Positions 35,625 to 45,022 of a DNA stretch of 64,000 nt are shown one piece after another. Position 1 is the first letter of the stretch, and each line of letters starts with the position of its first letter. The stretch is from CAVSPO01 sp963730005 (GTDB taxonomy: Bacteria; Actinomycetota; Actinomycetes; Propionibacteriales; Propionibacteriaceae): NCBI GenBank assembly GCA_963730005.1, contig CAVSPO010000018.1:1-64000 (forward strand). The letters are read 5' to 3'. The notes under the pieces are model-generated. The model saw only the letters and a list, made by a program, of their open reading frames with translations. It was not told the origin of the DNA and ran no database searches. Both the position numbers and the translations under genes were made by a program.

Positions 35625-36440
35625 TCAGGCGAGTGCGGCGCCTGCCCTGCCACGGCGACGCGCCCACACCATGGCCGCGGCCGCCACCACAACAACGGCG
35701 GCGATCACGGCAGCGACCCCGGTGAGCGTCGATGCGGGCTGGTCGGTGAGGCGACCGACCGCGATCCAGGACAGGCCCCAGGCCATGGCGGCGGCGACGC
35801 CGATCCGGCCGCCCAGCACGCGCGCCAACAGGACACCGATGCCGGCGGCCACGGCGAGCACGAGCACTGCGACCAGCTCCCCCGCCATCCCGCCCACGGT
35901 GACCCCGGAGGCCACCAGCGTCGCGGTGATGTTCGCCGCGGTCGCGACGGACACCCAGCCGAGGTACAGCCCGAAGGTGCCGTCGACGACGATCCGCTCC
36001 CCCCAGCCGCCACGGGCGGGCAGGTCGGTGAGGCGCTTCATCAGCAAACCGAGGGTCACCGCCAAGGCGATGATCACGGCCACACTCACCCACAGCCAAC
36101 TGACCTGGGTGACCAGCAGCCAGGAAGCGTTCAGCACCATGGACGCCGCGGCGAGCCCGCCGATCGACCGGGCTCGCGCGGAGCCCGCGTTGGCGGGCAG
36201 CCACTGCCACGCCACGTAGGCCAACAGCCCGGCGTAGATGACCGACCAGATCGAGAACGCGGTCACGGCCGGCGCCAGGAGCGTGGCCGACGCGGACAGG
36301 CTGCCACCCGACGACTCCTCCACCCTGGTGCCGATCACGCCGATGCCGAACAGGGTGCCGACGATCATGAAGGCAGCGCTGGCGGTGGTGACGACCTGCC
36401 GGACACGATCGTTCGACGTGGCTGAGAGTGTCGTGGACAT
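35625..36440 (-). CDS. TspO/MBR-like tryptophan-rich membrane protein
   Basis: 271 residues with about seven to eight transmembrane helices. APAVTAFSIWSVIYAGLLAYVAWQ is the hallmark of the long TspO/MBR-related (tryptophan-rich sensory protein) family, followed by LNASWLLVTQVSWLWVSV. TspO proteins bind tetrapyrroles or act as stress sensors; the role of this long subgroup is unknown. ATG 36440 has a perfect AGGAGG 7 bases upstream. Divergent from the sqr gene. Confidence 0.75.
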   Translation of the reverse strand: MSTTLSATSNDRVRQVVTTASAAFMIVGTLFGIGVIGTRVEESSGGSLSASATLLAPAVTAFSIWSVIYAGLLAYVAWQWLPANAGSARARSIGGLAAASMVLNASWLLVTQVSWLWVSVAVIIALAVTLGLLMKRLTDLPARGGWGERIVVDGTFGLYLGWVSVATAANITATLVASGVTVGGMAGELVAVLVLAVAAGIGVLLARVLGGRIGVAAAMAWGLSWIAVGRLTDQPASTLTGVAAVIAAVVVVAAAAMVWARRRGRAGAALA

Positions 36441-36674
36441 CGTGGTTCCTCCTGACGACCTTCCGAAAACCGTGCAAGTGGGGCTTCTCCCCAACCGTGC
36501 CGCAGACACGCAGCACGGCACCAGCCTTTTCGCTGCAGGGTTGGACAAAACCCTGTACAGGAATGGCCGGGCAATGCCCGCCCTCACCCAGGGCAAAACC
36601 CGGTAACCGGTACGCGGAGCAACGTCCGGACGTACCGTTGAAATCGGGTTCCCTGCAGAAGAAGGAGGTCCCCC
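36441..36674. promoter_or_regulatory. Divergent promoter region of tspO-like and sqr genes
   Basis: 234 bases between two divergent genes, each with a strong ribosome binding site. It contains the near-palindromic patch CCGGTAACCGGTACG at about 36599 and GCCGGGCAATGCCCG at about 36569. No sigma motif can be fixed with confidence. Confidence 0.4.
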
Positions 36675-38126
36675 ATGGCGGACATAGTCGTTCTCGGGGC
36701 GGGGGTGTCGGGGCACACTGCGGCCCTGCACCTGAAGCGCCTGCTGGGTCGCGAGCACCAGGTGACGGTGGTGTCACCCAACTCGCAATGGAACTGGATT
36801 CCGTCCAACATCTGGGTCGGCACGGGCGACATGCCCGCAGAAAAGGTGCTGTTCCCCCTCGCCAAGGTCTACAAGAAACAGAAGATCAATTTCGTTCAGG
36901 CGAAGGCGGTCGCGATCCACCCCGAGGGCGACACCGGGGATCCGCGGCCCTACGTGGACGTCGAACACACCTCGCCGACCAGGATGGGTGAGAAGGCTGT
37001 CGTGCGCTACGACTACCTGATCAATGCCACCGGCCCCAAGTTGCGCTTCGAGGCAACCCCGGGGATGGGCCCCGAGGGGTTCACAGAGTCCGTGTGCACC
37101 GCCTCCCACGCCACCCACGCGGCGCAATCCCTGGATGCCTGCATCGAGGCGTTGCGCCGCGGTGAGCCCAAGACGCTGGTCATCGGCACCGGCCACGGCA
37201 CCTGCACCTGCGAAGGGGCGGCGTTCGAGTACGTCTTCAACGTCGAACACCGCCTGCGTCAGGCGGGCGTGCGCGACCTGGCGACCGTCGTCTACCTCAC
37301 CAATGAGCCCGCTCTCGGCGATTTCGGCGTCGACGGGATGGTCTTCGACCAGCAAGGCTTCCAGACCACCTCGGAGCTGTGGACGCAGTCACTGTTCCGC
37401 GAGCGCGGCGTGAACGCGATCGTGGGCACGCACGTCTCGAAGGTCGAGGACGGCGTCATCCACTACGAGACGCTCGACGGCACCCAGCACGAGTTGGCCT
37501 TCGATTTCGCCATGCTGATCCCGCCGTTCGGCGGCGTCGGGTTGAAGGCGTTCGCCGCGGACGGCAGCGACATCAGCGACAAGCTGTTCGCCCCGTCCGG
37601 CTTCATGAAGGTGGACGCCAACTACACCGCCAAGCCCTACGAGGAGTGGAAGGCGGCCGACTGGCCGACCACCTACGAGGTGCCCGGCTACTCGAACCTG
37701 TTCGCGGTGGGGATCGCCTTCGCACCACCCCACCAGATCTCCAAGCCGAGCGTCACCCCCAACGGGACCGTGATCGCTCCCGCCCCGCCACGCACCGGAA
37801 TGCCGTCGGGCGTGATGGGCAAGGCGGCTGCCCTGACGATCGCACGCCGCGTCAAGGATCCGTCCGCGCCGGCCGAACATGCGCCGATGACGGCGATGGG
37901 GGCGGCCTGCGTGGCGTCTGCCGGCACCGGGCTTACCAAGGGTTCCGCGGCGGCAATGACGATGCTGCCCGTGGTGCCTGATTACGACCGCTACCCCACC
38001 GGCCGTGACGTGAAGGAGACGCGCGGCGAGATCGGCCTGCACGGTCACTGGGTGAAGCTGATGCTTCACTACCTGTTCATCTACAAGGCCAAGGCCATGC
38101 CTGGCTGGCCGCTGATCCCGGAGTGA
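36675..38126 (+). CDS. sqr: Sulfide:quinone oxidoreductase-type flavoprotein
   Basis: 483 residues, membrane-associated FAD disulfide oxidoreductase. N-terminal dinucleotide motif VVLGAGVSGHTAALHL, second FAD region YDYLINATGPKL, and SQR-type cysteines in GTGHGTCTCEGAAFEY and GAACVASAGTG, with the C-terminal helix LHYLFIYKAKAMPGWPLIPE that anchors SQRs to the membrane. It oxidises sulfide and passes electrons to quinone. AAGGAGG lies 7 bases before the ATG. Co-transcribed with the small gene at 38132. Confidence 0.85.
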   Translation: MADIVVLGAGVSGHTAALHLKRLLGREHQVTVVSPNSQWNWIPSNIWVGTGDMPAEKVLFPLAKVYKKQKINFVQAKAVAIHPEGDTGDPRPYVDVEHTSPTRMGEKAVVRYDYLINATGPKLRFEATPGMGPEGFTESVCTASHATHAAQSLDACIEALRRGEPKTLVIGTGHGTCTCEGAAFEYVFNVEHRLRQAGVRDLATVVYLTNEPALGDFGVDGMVFDQQGFQTTSELWTQSLFRERGVNAIVGTHVSKVEDGVIHYETLDGTQHELAFDFAMLIPPFGGVGLKAFAADGSDISDKLFAPSGFMKVDANYTAKPYEEWKAADWPTTYEVPGYSNLFAVGIAFAPPHQISKPSVTPNGTVIAPAPPRTGMPSGVMGKAAALTIARRVKDPSAPAEHAPMTAMGAACVASAGTGLTKGSAAAMTMLPVVPDYDRYPTGRDVKETRGEIGLHGHWVKLMLHYLFIYKAKAMPGWPLIPE

Positions 38127-38131
38127 AAGCC

Positions 38132-38302
38132 ATGAACAAACCCGATGTCCTTGCCGGCCAGCCCATCCTTGACGTCAGTCGGGCTCCGCTGCCGACCCCG
38201 GCCACGCTGCGAATGCGGCGCAACCTGCCCTACCAGTTCACCCGCTTCCTGTCGTTCAACTCCCGGATCATGCGAATGGTGGTCAAGGGACACCAGGGTT
38301 GA
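38132..38302 (+). CDS. Small conserved partner of SQR (56 residues)
   Basis: ATG 38132 lies 5 bases after the sqr stop codon and the frame runs to TGA at 38300. The product is basic, with DVSRAPLPTPATLRMRRNLP and a C-terminal RIMRMVVKGHQG, and has no transmembrane helix. I recall similar small proteins behind SQR-like oxidoreductases in other actinobacteria, none characterised. The tight spacing and a terminator immediately after the stop support a real gene that ends the operon. Confidence 0.65.
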   Translation: MNKPDVLAGQPILDVSRAPLPTPATLRMRRNLPYQFTRFLSFNSRIMRMVVKGHQG

Positions 38303-38328
38303 CCCTTGGGTGGCAAGCCACCCAAGGG
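38303..38328. terminator. Bidirectional terminator hairpin
   Basis: Perfect 12-bp stem CCCTTGGGTGGC / GCCACCCAAGGG starting one base after the stop of the small SQR partner and 15 bases beyond the convergent epimerase stop. It can serve both operons. Confidence 0.8.
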
Positions 38329-38343
38329 GTTGGAAGACCGGGC

Positions 38344-39755
38344 TCAGCGCGCGAGCACGTGTTCGAGGGCGGCCGGCAGGTCGGGCTGGGCGAAGGCGAA
38401 GCCGGAGCCCAGCAGCCGGGCGGCGGACACCCGCTGGTCGGTGTTGATCAGCTGGTCGCGTCCCTCGCTGCCCAGGATCAGCGCCGGGCCGAAGCCCGGG
38501 GTGGGCAGCAGCGCAGGCCGGTGCAGCGCGCGGCCCAGCTCGCGGGCGAACGTCGCGTTGGTCACCGGAGCGGGCGCCACAGCGTTGACGGGGCCCGCGA
38601 GGGTCTCGGTGAACAGCGCGTGCACGTAGGCACGGGCCAGATCGTCCAGGGTGATCCAGCTGGTCCAGGCGTCGGCTGCGGTCAACCGTCCGCCGGCACC
38701 GACGAGGTAGAGCGGCAGCTGCGGCAACAACGCTCCGCCGCCGGTCGACAGGACGATGCCGGTACGCAGGAACGTGGTCCGCACCCCCGCCTCGGCCGCC
38801 GGCGCGGCCGAGGCCTCCCAGGCCTGCACCACATCAGCCAGGAAGCCGGGTCCGGGCGTGGAGTCCTCGGTGAGCAGCTCGCCGGGACGTCGCGCCCCGT
38901 AGACGCCGATCGCCGAAGCCTGCACCAGCGTGCGCGGCATGCCGTCGCCGGCCAGCGCTCGGGCCAGCAGACCGGTGCCGTCCAGCCGGGACCGCAGCAC
39001 GGCGTCCTTGTGCTGCTGGGTGAACCGTCCGCCGATCGACGCGCCCGCCAGGTGCACCACGGCATCCACCCCGCGCAGCGCCTCGGTGTCAATGCTGCCG
39101 CGCGCCGGGTTCCAGGTCGCTTCGCCCGGTCCCGCCGACCCGCGCACGAACCGGGTCACCGTGTGCCCGCCGGTGCTCAACAGGGCACACAGCTGCGTCC
39201 CGACCAGCCCCGACGCCCCGGTCACCGCGATCCGGGAAGCCGGCGCGCCCAACCGGGCGTGCAGAGCCAGGTCGTCGCGCAACTGGGCCTCCCGGAAGCG
39301 GAACAGGCGTCGCAGCTGACGCAGTACTGCGGCCGCACCGACATCGCCCAGATCGGCGGCCAGTTCGTAGTCGACGCGGTCGGTGATGGTGGTTCCGCCG
39401 CCGGGGGCGTCGGCAGAACAGGTGCTCATGGCGCCACCGCTTCAGCGGCCCAGTCGACCTGCTCGTCGACGAACCGCTCGCCGGCCACGTACTCGACGTG
39501 GCGGACCCGCCAGCCCAACCCGACCGGCCCGGTGCCCCACCCGGGCAACGGCACGTCGGGGAGCAGGCCGGCGATCACCGGAGAAGAGATCCGAAGCACA
39601 AGCTCCGAGCCGACGCGGATCCCGTCGGTGGGCCCGGAGACGATGCTGGCGCTGCCCGGCTGGGTCAACCGCACGAAGCCGCCGCCGCGTTCGTGCCACG
39701 CGAACACCTCGGCGCGCGGGTGGGGATAGGTGCTGACGTGCTCGAAGACTGGCAT
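38344..39755 (-). pseudogene. SRPBCC domain fused to TIGR01777 SDR epimerase (frame disrupted)
   Basis: The N-terminal SRPBCC (START-like) domain begins at ATG 39755 (PVFEHVSTYPHPRAEVFAWH) and reads to RFVDEQVD. A short middle segment (GPLKRWRHEHLF) is visible only in a second frame near 39400-39440, and the epimerase part resumes in the original frame set as TTITDRVDYELAADLG, IAVTGASGLVGTQLCALL (NAD(P) motif) and ends EHVLA near 38344. In relatives this is one fused protein of about 460-500 residues. Two closely spaced compensating indels explain the break. Alternatively two separate overlapping genes (39426-39755 and 38344-39429). The substrate is unknown. Confidence 0.65.
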
Positions 39756-39800
39756 GCCCCCATTGTGAGAGCTGTTCCGGCGGCGCGTACAGGCCGGCGC

Positions 39801-40553
39801 TCAATTCCCCCCGGCCGACCGTCGGGTTGACCGTCGGCATGCCAACTCGGTGACCTCACACACGGTCAACTGATCGCCGTCCACCTGGAACCGCACGTTC
39901 ACACCGGCGAACGCGACGCCGTACACCCGGTGCGGGTCGCGCTGGTAGGACGGCCGCGGGTCGAGCGCCAGCACCCCCAGCAGGGCCTCCTGCCGATCGG
40001 CCGGGATCAGTCGGCGCCACCGTTGCGGGGATCTCGACCCGCAGCGTGGGGTCCGGGGAGGTGGACGTGAAGAACCCGCCCTGCGGCTTCGGGATGGGAG
40101 TCGCTGTAGGGCAGGTACGGCTTGATGTCGTAGATGGGGCTGCCGTCCATCAGGTCGGCGCCGGCAACGTGCAGCACCGGGCCCTCGGGGGTGCCCAGCT
40201 GCACGCCGACCAGCCGGACACACGACAGACCGAGAGGATTGGGCCGAAACGGCGACCGGGTGGCGAACACGCCGCGCTTCTCGTCCCCGCCCAGCCGTGG
40301 CGGGCGCACCAGACGGCGTCCAGTCGTCGACGACGGCCTCGGAGAACTGCCAGATCAGCCACAGGTGCGAGAAGCTCTCGATGCCGCGCAAGGCGTCCGG
40401 GTTGCGGAACGCAGCCTCGAAGACGACGGTGGCCCGCAGGGCATCCACCAGCCCCGACTGCCGCGGGATCCCGAACTTCTGCGCGAAATCACTGCGGATC
40501 CGCGCGACCACCCGCATCGTGTGGCCGGCATCGTGGCGGGCGACTGCACTCAT
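39801..40553 (-). pseudogene. trmO: tRNA m6t6A37 methyltransferase TrmO (two frameshifts)
   Basis: TrmO/YaeB family enzyme that N6-methylates t6A37 in tRNA-Thr. Segment 1 from ATG 40553: ARIRSDFAQKFGIPRQSGLV and GIESFSHLWLIWQFSE. Segment 2 in another frame: RPPRLGGDEKRGVFATRSPF, RPNPLGLSCVRL, DIKPYLPYSDS. Segment 3 back in frame: LALDPRPSYQRDPHRVYGVA. The three align end to end with E. coli YaeB. Breaks near 40320 and 40015 look like single-base indels. Confidence 0.8.
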
Positions 40554-40635
40554 GTCGCCCAACCTAGACTGCCGCCGACACCGCGGCCGACCCGACCAGC
40601 TTGGACCCGAGTGCCCCAGCCACCAGAATTGGCCC

Positions 40636-41143
40636 ATGACAGCGCACCAGACCGGCGAGCAGGGAGCCCTCCCCCACCTGCGCAGTGACGGCACCGCCTA
40701 CATGGTCGACGTCACCGCCAAGCAGCCCGACCGTGCGCGAGGCCACCGCGACCGGCGCCGTGACCTGCTCCCCGTCGATCCTGCAGTCGCTGCGCGACGG
40801 CACGATTCCCAAGGGGGACGTGCTGGCCGTCGCGCGGGTGGCCGGCATCATGGCGGCGAAGCGGGTGCCGGAGTTGTTGCCGCTGGCCCACACCATCGGG
40901 GTGCACGGCTGCTCGGTCGACCTGACCATCGAGGACGACCGGGTGGCGATCAGCGCCACGGTGCGCACCGCTGACCGGACGGGTGTGGAGATGGAGGCAC
41001 TGACTGCGGTGACGGTTGCTGCGTTGGCCGTGGTCGACATGGTCAAGGGAGTGGACCGGACGGCCGTCATCACGGACTGCAAGATCGTCGCCAAGTCGGG
41101 CGGGCGCTCGGCAAGCTGGACACGTCCGCCCGGCCTTTCGTGA
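40636..41143 (+). pseudogene. moaC: Cyclic pyranopterin monophosphate synthase MoaC (one frameshift)
   Basis: Second step of molybdenum cofactor synthesis, forming cPMP. ATG 40636 reads HLRSDGTAYMVDVTAKQP, then the frame shifts near 40727 and continues TVREATATGAVTCSPSILQS, DGTIPKGDVLAVARVAGIMA, PLAHTIGVHGC, and VDMVKGVD with the catalytic Asp/Lys pair. Length is about 168 residues when repaired, normal for MoaC. First gene of the plus-strand moa operon, divergent from trmO. Confidence 0.82.
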
Positions 41144-41206
41144 CCGAACGATAGGCTGACGCGAAGCGTTGCCAGCACCCATGGCCGGCAGGGGGAGGGG
41201 TCAGCA

Positions 41207-42220
41207 GTGAACGACCGAACCAGCGCCTCCGCCCGACCGGTGGTCGACACCCGCGGCCGCCAGGTCAATGACCTGCGCTTCTCGCTGACCGACCGCTGCA
41301 ACATGCGCTGCCGGTACTGCATGCCCCGGGAAGGCCTGACTGGGCTGAACTCGTCACTGCAGCTCACCGACGGTGAGGTCATCCGGCTCGTCACCATCGC
41401 CGTTCGCCGCCTGGGCATCACCAACATCCGCTTCACCGGCGGCGAGCCGCTGCTGCGTCGCGGGCTGGAGGACATCATCGCAGCGACGGTGGCCCTCGGT
41501 CCGGTGACCACCGCGATCACGACGAACGGCCTCGGCCTGGAGCATCGGGCCCAGGCCCTGGCCGAGGCCGGGCTGACCAGGATCAACGTCTCGCTGGACA
41601 CGATCGACCCCTTCATCTATGCGGACATCACCGGTCGTGACCGGCTCGAGGAGGTGCTGCGCGGGCTGGAGGCAGCTGCGGGCCATGGCTTGACGCCGGT
41701 CAAGGTCAATGCGGTGCTGCTGCCGGGCATCAACGTCGCCGGGGCCGCCGACCTGCTGTCCTACTGCCTGGAACGCGGCTACCGGCTGCGCTTCATCGAG
41801 CAGATGCCACTGGATGCCCAGCACGGCTGGAGCCGAACCGGGATGATCACCGCCGAGCAGATCACGGCCCTGCTGCAGGAGCACTTCAATCTCAGTGCGG
41901 TGTCGACGCCGCGGGGTTCCACCCCCGCGGAGGACTACCTGGTGGATGGCGGCCCCGGCACCGTGGGCATCATCGCTTCCGTCACCCGCCCCTTCTGCGA
42001 GCTGTGCGACCGCACCCGCGTCACTGCCGACGGGCAGCTGCGCAACTGCCTGTTCGCCCTCGACGAAACGGATCTCCGGGCGCTGCTGCGCTCGGGTGCC
42101 GGCGACGACCGCATCGAGCAGGCCTGGCGGGCGAATGCCGGCGCCAAACTACCGGGCCACCACATCAACGACGAGGGCTTCGTCCAGCCCACCCGCCCGA
42201 TGAGCGCCATCGGCGGTTGA
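41207..42220 (+). CDS. moaA: GTP 3',8-cyclase MoaA
   Basis: 337 residues. Radical-SAM cluster CNMRCRYC (Cys 31, 35, 38) and the C-terminal second 4Fe-4S site CELCDRTRVTADGQLRNC. It converts GTP to 3',8-cyclo-7,8-dihydro-GTP, the substrate of MoaC. The C-terminus ends in the double glycine (AIGG) needed for activity in MoaA. The GTG start follows a GGGGGAGGGG tract. Confidence 0.95.
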   Translation: MNDRTSASARPVVDTRGRQVNDLRFSLTDRCNMRCRYCMPREGLTGLNSSLQLTDGEVIRLVTIAVRRLGITNIRFTGGEPLLRRGLEDIIAATVALGPVTTAITTNGLGLEHRAQALAEAGLTRINVSLDTIDPFIYADITGRDRLEEVLRGLEAAAGHGLTPVKVNAVLLPGINVAGAADLLSYCLERGYRLRFIEQMPLDAQHGWSRTGMITAEQITALLQEHFNLSAVSTPRGSTPAEDYLVDGGPGTVGIIASVTRPFCELCDRTRVTADGQLRNCLFALDETDLRALLRSGAGDDRIEQAWRANAGAKLPGHHINDEGFVQPTRPMSAIGG

Positions 42221-42237
42221 CGCCGGGAAGGCCGACC

Positions 42238-43512
42238 ATGATCACCGTCGAGGAACACCTCCGAAGGATTCTCCAGCTCACTCCCAACCTGCCCCCTCGC
42301 GAGGTTCCGTTGCTGCAAGCGGTGGGCTGCATCCTGGCCGGCGACGTTGCGGCACGGCTGGCCGTCCCGCCCTTCGACAACTCCGCCATGGACGGCTACG
42401 CGGTGCAGTCCGCAGACGTGGCCTGCGCCTCCCCCGGACACCCGGCGCTGCTCGAAGTGGTGGCCGACGTCCCGGCTGGCTCGGCCACCCGCCCCACCGT
42501 GACGGCGGGCCACGCAGCACGCATCATGACCGGCGCACCGCTGCCACCCGGCGCGGATGCGATCGTGATGGTGGAGAACACCGACCAACAGCCCGGCTGG
42601 AACCTCACAGCACCGTCCCGGATCACGGTGTTCGCCCCCAGCCCGGCCGGCACCCACGTGCGCCGCACCGGCGAGGACGTCGTGCCGGGCACCACGGTGT
42701 TGCCCGCCGGGCGACTGCTCGGGCCTCGCGACGTCGCCTCAGCGGTCTCCGTCGGGCACGCGAGCTTGCCGGTCCATCCGCTGCCGCGGGTGGGGGTGCT
42801 GATCACCGGTGACGAGCTCGCCTGCGCCGGGGCCGATCTGCGTCGCGGCCAGATCCCCGACTCCAACGGCCCGCTGCTGCGCACCCTGCTGCCGTCCCTG
42901 GGGGCGACGGCCGTCGATCTTGGCGTGACCGCCGACAGCCCGGACCAGTTCCTGACCAGTCTGCGGTCGGGGCTGGACGGCGTCGACGTCGTGGTGACTG
43001 TCGGCGGCATCAGCACCGGGGCCTTCGACGTCGTGAAGGCCGCTCTGGAAACCCTGCCCGAGGTGACGTTCGAGAAGGTGGCGATGCAGCCGGGCAAACC
43101 GCAGGGGTTCGGGCTGCTCAACACCCCCGATGGGCGCCAGGTGCTGCTGCTGTGCCTGCCGGGCAATCCGGTGAGCGCCTACGTCAGCGCCCTGGTGTTC
43201 CTCAAACCTGCGTTGGACGTGATGGCCCACCGCGCTGACCGCAACGACCCCGCGCTGGTGAGCCCGCCACTGCGCGACGCCGTGGCTGACGTGGGCTGGA
43301 GCTGCCCGGTCGGGCGCAGGCAGTACATCCCGGTGACGCTGGAGGAACGCGGCGCCACGCTGCACGTCAAGCCGTCGGCCCCCCGCGGCTCCGGATCGCA
43401 CCTGGTGGCCTCGCTGGCCGCCGCCCAGGGCCTGGGTGTGGTGGACGCAGCGCGCCACCAGGTGCGGCCCGGCGATCTGGTGCGGGTGCTGCCTCTTCCG
43501 GCGGGGAGCTGA
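42238..43512 (+). CDS. moeA: Molybdopterin molybdotransferase MoeA
   Basis: 424 residues. Inserts molybdate into adenylylated molybdopterin. Family landmarks: FDNSAMDGYAV (about residue 46), TGAPLPPGADAIVMVE, GQIPDSNGPLL and PGKPQGFG, with the C-terminal MoeA_C beta domain (LVASLAAAQGLGVV). 17 bases after moaA, same operon. Confidence 0.95.
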   Translation: MITVEEHLRRILQLTPNLPPREVPLLQAVGCILAGDVAARLAVPPFDNSAMDGYAVQSADVACASPGHPALLEVVADVPAGSATRPTVTAGHAARIMTGAPLPPGADAIVMVENTDQQPGWNLTAPSRITVFAPSPAGTHVRRTGEDVVPGTTVLPAGRLLGPRDVASAVSVGHASLPVHPLPRVGVLITGDELACAGADLRRGQIPDSNGPLLRTLLPSLGATAVDLGVTADSPDQFLTSLRSGLDGVDVVVTVGGISTGAFDVVKAALETLPEVTFEKVAMQPGKPQGFGLLNTPDGRQVLLLCLPGNPVSAYVSALVFLKPALDVMAHRADRNDPALVSPPLRDAVADVGWSCPVGRRQYIPVTLEERGATLHVKPSAPRGSGSHLVASLAAAQGLGVVDAARHQVRPGDLVRVLPLPAGS

Positions 43513-43519
43513 GCAGGCC

Positions 43520-44299
43520 ATGCTGAAGACGCTGCTGCGGCCGCCGGCCTTCCTGGTCGGCCTGCTGCTGTTCGCAGGTTGCGCGGCCTCGACGTCGAGC
43601 AGCAGCCCGGCGCCGGGCGACCACGTCAGCGGCCACATCACGGTGCTGGCTGCGGCGTCGCTCAAACAGACGTTCACCCCGCTCGGCTCCCAGTTCGAGG
43701 CCGGGCACCCCGGCGCCCAGGTGACGTTCGTCTTCGCCGGCAGCCAGACGCTGGCCGCCCAGATCAACGAGGGCGCCGAAGCCGACGTCTTCGCCAGCGC
43801 CGCCGTCAGGAACATGGACCACGTGGTCGCGGCCGGCAACGCGACCAACCCGACCACCTTCGCCCGGAACAGGTTGACGATCATCACGCCCGCCAGCAAC
43901 CCAGCCGGCATCACCTCGATCGACGACCTGACCAAACCCGGCCTCAAACTCGTCGTCTGCCAGCAGGACGTGCCCTGTGGCGCCCTGACCAGGAAGGTGT
44001 TCGGGAAAGCGGCCATCTCGCCCACCCCGGTGAGCCTCGAGAACTCCGTGACCGGCGTCGTCACAAAGGTCACCTCCGGTGAGGCTGACGCCGGCCTCGT
44101 CTACAGCACCGACGCCGCCTCCGCGGGCGACAAGGTGACCACGATCGCCATCCCCGACGACGTGAACGCCACCACCGACTACCAGATCGTTGCCCTGAGC
44201 AACTCCGAGCAGCCGGCAACCGCCCAGGCCTTCGTCGACCACGTGCTGGGCGCGGGCGGGCAGCAGCTGCTGGGCGCGGCAGGTTTCGCCAAGCCATGA
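43520..44299 (+). CDS. modA: Molybdate-binding lipoprotein ModA
   Basis: 259 residues. Lipobox LLLFAGC at about residue 21, then the periplasmic-binding fold with ITVLAAASLKQTF, FAGSQTLAAQINEGAEADVF and VTKVTSGEADAGLVYSTDA, the molybdate-site landmarks. It captures molybdate for the ModB/ModC transporter. 7 bases after moeA. Confidence 0.92.
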   Translation: MLKTLLRPPAFLVGLLLFAGCAASTSSSSPAPGDHVSGHITVLAAASLKQTFTPLGSQFEAGHPGAQVTFVFAGSQTLAAQINEGAEADVFASAAVRNMDHVVAAGNATNPTTFARNRLTIITPASNPAGITSIDDLTKPGLKLVVCQQDVPCGALTRKVFGKAAISPTPVSLENSVTGVVTKVTSGEADAGLVYSTDAASAGDKVTTIAIPDDVNATTDYQIVALSNSEQPATAQAFVDHVLGAGGQQLLGAAGFAKP

Positions 44300-44529
44300 C
44301 CAAGCCAACCGTCCGCACGTCCGAGCCCCTGCCCTGGGGAATCGGCGTGCCGGCCGTGCTCGGTGCACTGCTGCTGGTGATCCCGCTGGTGGCGCTGGTC
44401 GCCAGAGTGCCCTGGGCTGCCATCCCACACATCGTCACCACCCCGGTGGTGCGCGACGCACTGGCCCTGTCACTGCTGTGCGCGACCACGGCCACACTGA
44501 TCTCGGTGGTGCTGGAGCTGGCAGGGTAG
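44296..44529 (+). pseudogene. modB: ModB permease, truncated to N-terminal 77 residues
   Basis: The start overlaps modA as ATGA, as expected for a mod operon. VPAVLGALLLVIPLVALVAR is the first transmembrane helix and VVRDALALSLLCATTATLIS the second, both ModB-like. The frame then stops after VVLELAG at 44527-44529, although ModB is normally about 220-270 residues, and mogA starts 4 bases later. No ModC ATPase follows. Most of modB and all of modC have been deleted here, leaving modA without its transporter unless the genes lie elsewhere. Confidence 0.75.
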
Positions 44530-44533
44530 AGCC

Positions 44534-45022
44534 ATGTTGAGCGCTGCCGTGATCACCATCTCCGACCGGGTCTCCCAAGGCCTCCGGGTCGACCGCTCCG
44601 GGCCACTGGCCGTGCAGCTGCTGCGCGAAGCCGGCTGCCGGGTGGGCGACCCGGTGGTGGTGCCCGACGACGTCGACGCCATCCAGAAGGCGGTCCTGAC
44701 GCTCGTCGAGAACGGCGCCCGCGTCGTGGCGACCACCGGCGGCACCGGTGTGACGCCCCGTGACCAGACCCCCGAGGCCACCCGGGCCTTGCTGAACGCA
44801 GAGATTCCGGGCATCTGCGAAGCCATCCGCGCCCGCAGCGCCGAGAAGGTGCCCACTGCGATCCTGTCCCGGGGACTGGCCGGCATCGTCCGGCGTGGCG
44901 GGCGGTCGGCCTTCGTGTTCAACGCCCCCGGGTCCGCCGGCGGCGTGCGCGACGCGATCGCCGTTGTCGGCCCGCTGTTGGCTCATCTGGTCGACCAGCT
45001 GGACGGCGGCGACCACGCATGA
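44534..45022 (+). CDS. mogA: MogA/MoaB molybdopterin adenylyltransferase
   Basis: 162 residues. The molybdopterin-binding fold with VVATTGGTGVTPRDQTPEAT (about residue 60) and FVFNAPGSAGGVRDAI. It activates molybdopterin by adenylylation before MoeA acts. AGGGTAGAGCC precedes the ATG. The stop overlaps the next start as ATGA. Confidence 0.92.
   Translation: MLSAAVITISDRVSQGLRVDRSGPLAVQLLREAGCRVGDPVVVPDDVDAIQKAVLTLVENGARVVATTGGTGVTPRDQTPEATRALLNAEIPGICEAIRARSAEKVPTAILSRGLAGIVRRGGRSAFVFNAPGSAGGVRDAIAVVGPLLAHLVDQLDGGDHA

Noticed and set aside
33010..36219. Open frame of 1069 codons on the plus strand
   Set aside because: Antisense to the phosphotransferase-like and TspO-like genes, with a low-complexity Arg/Gln/His-rich product.
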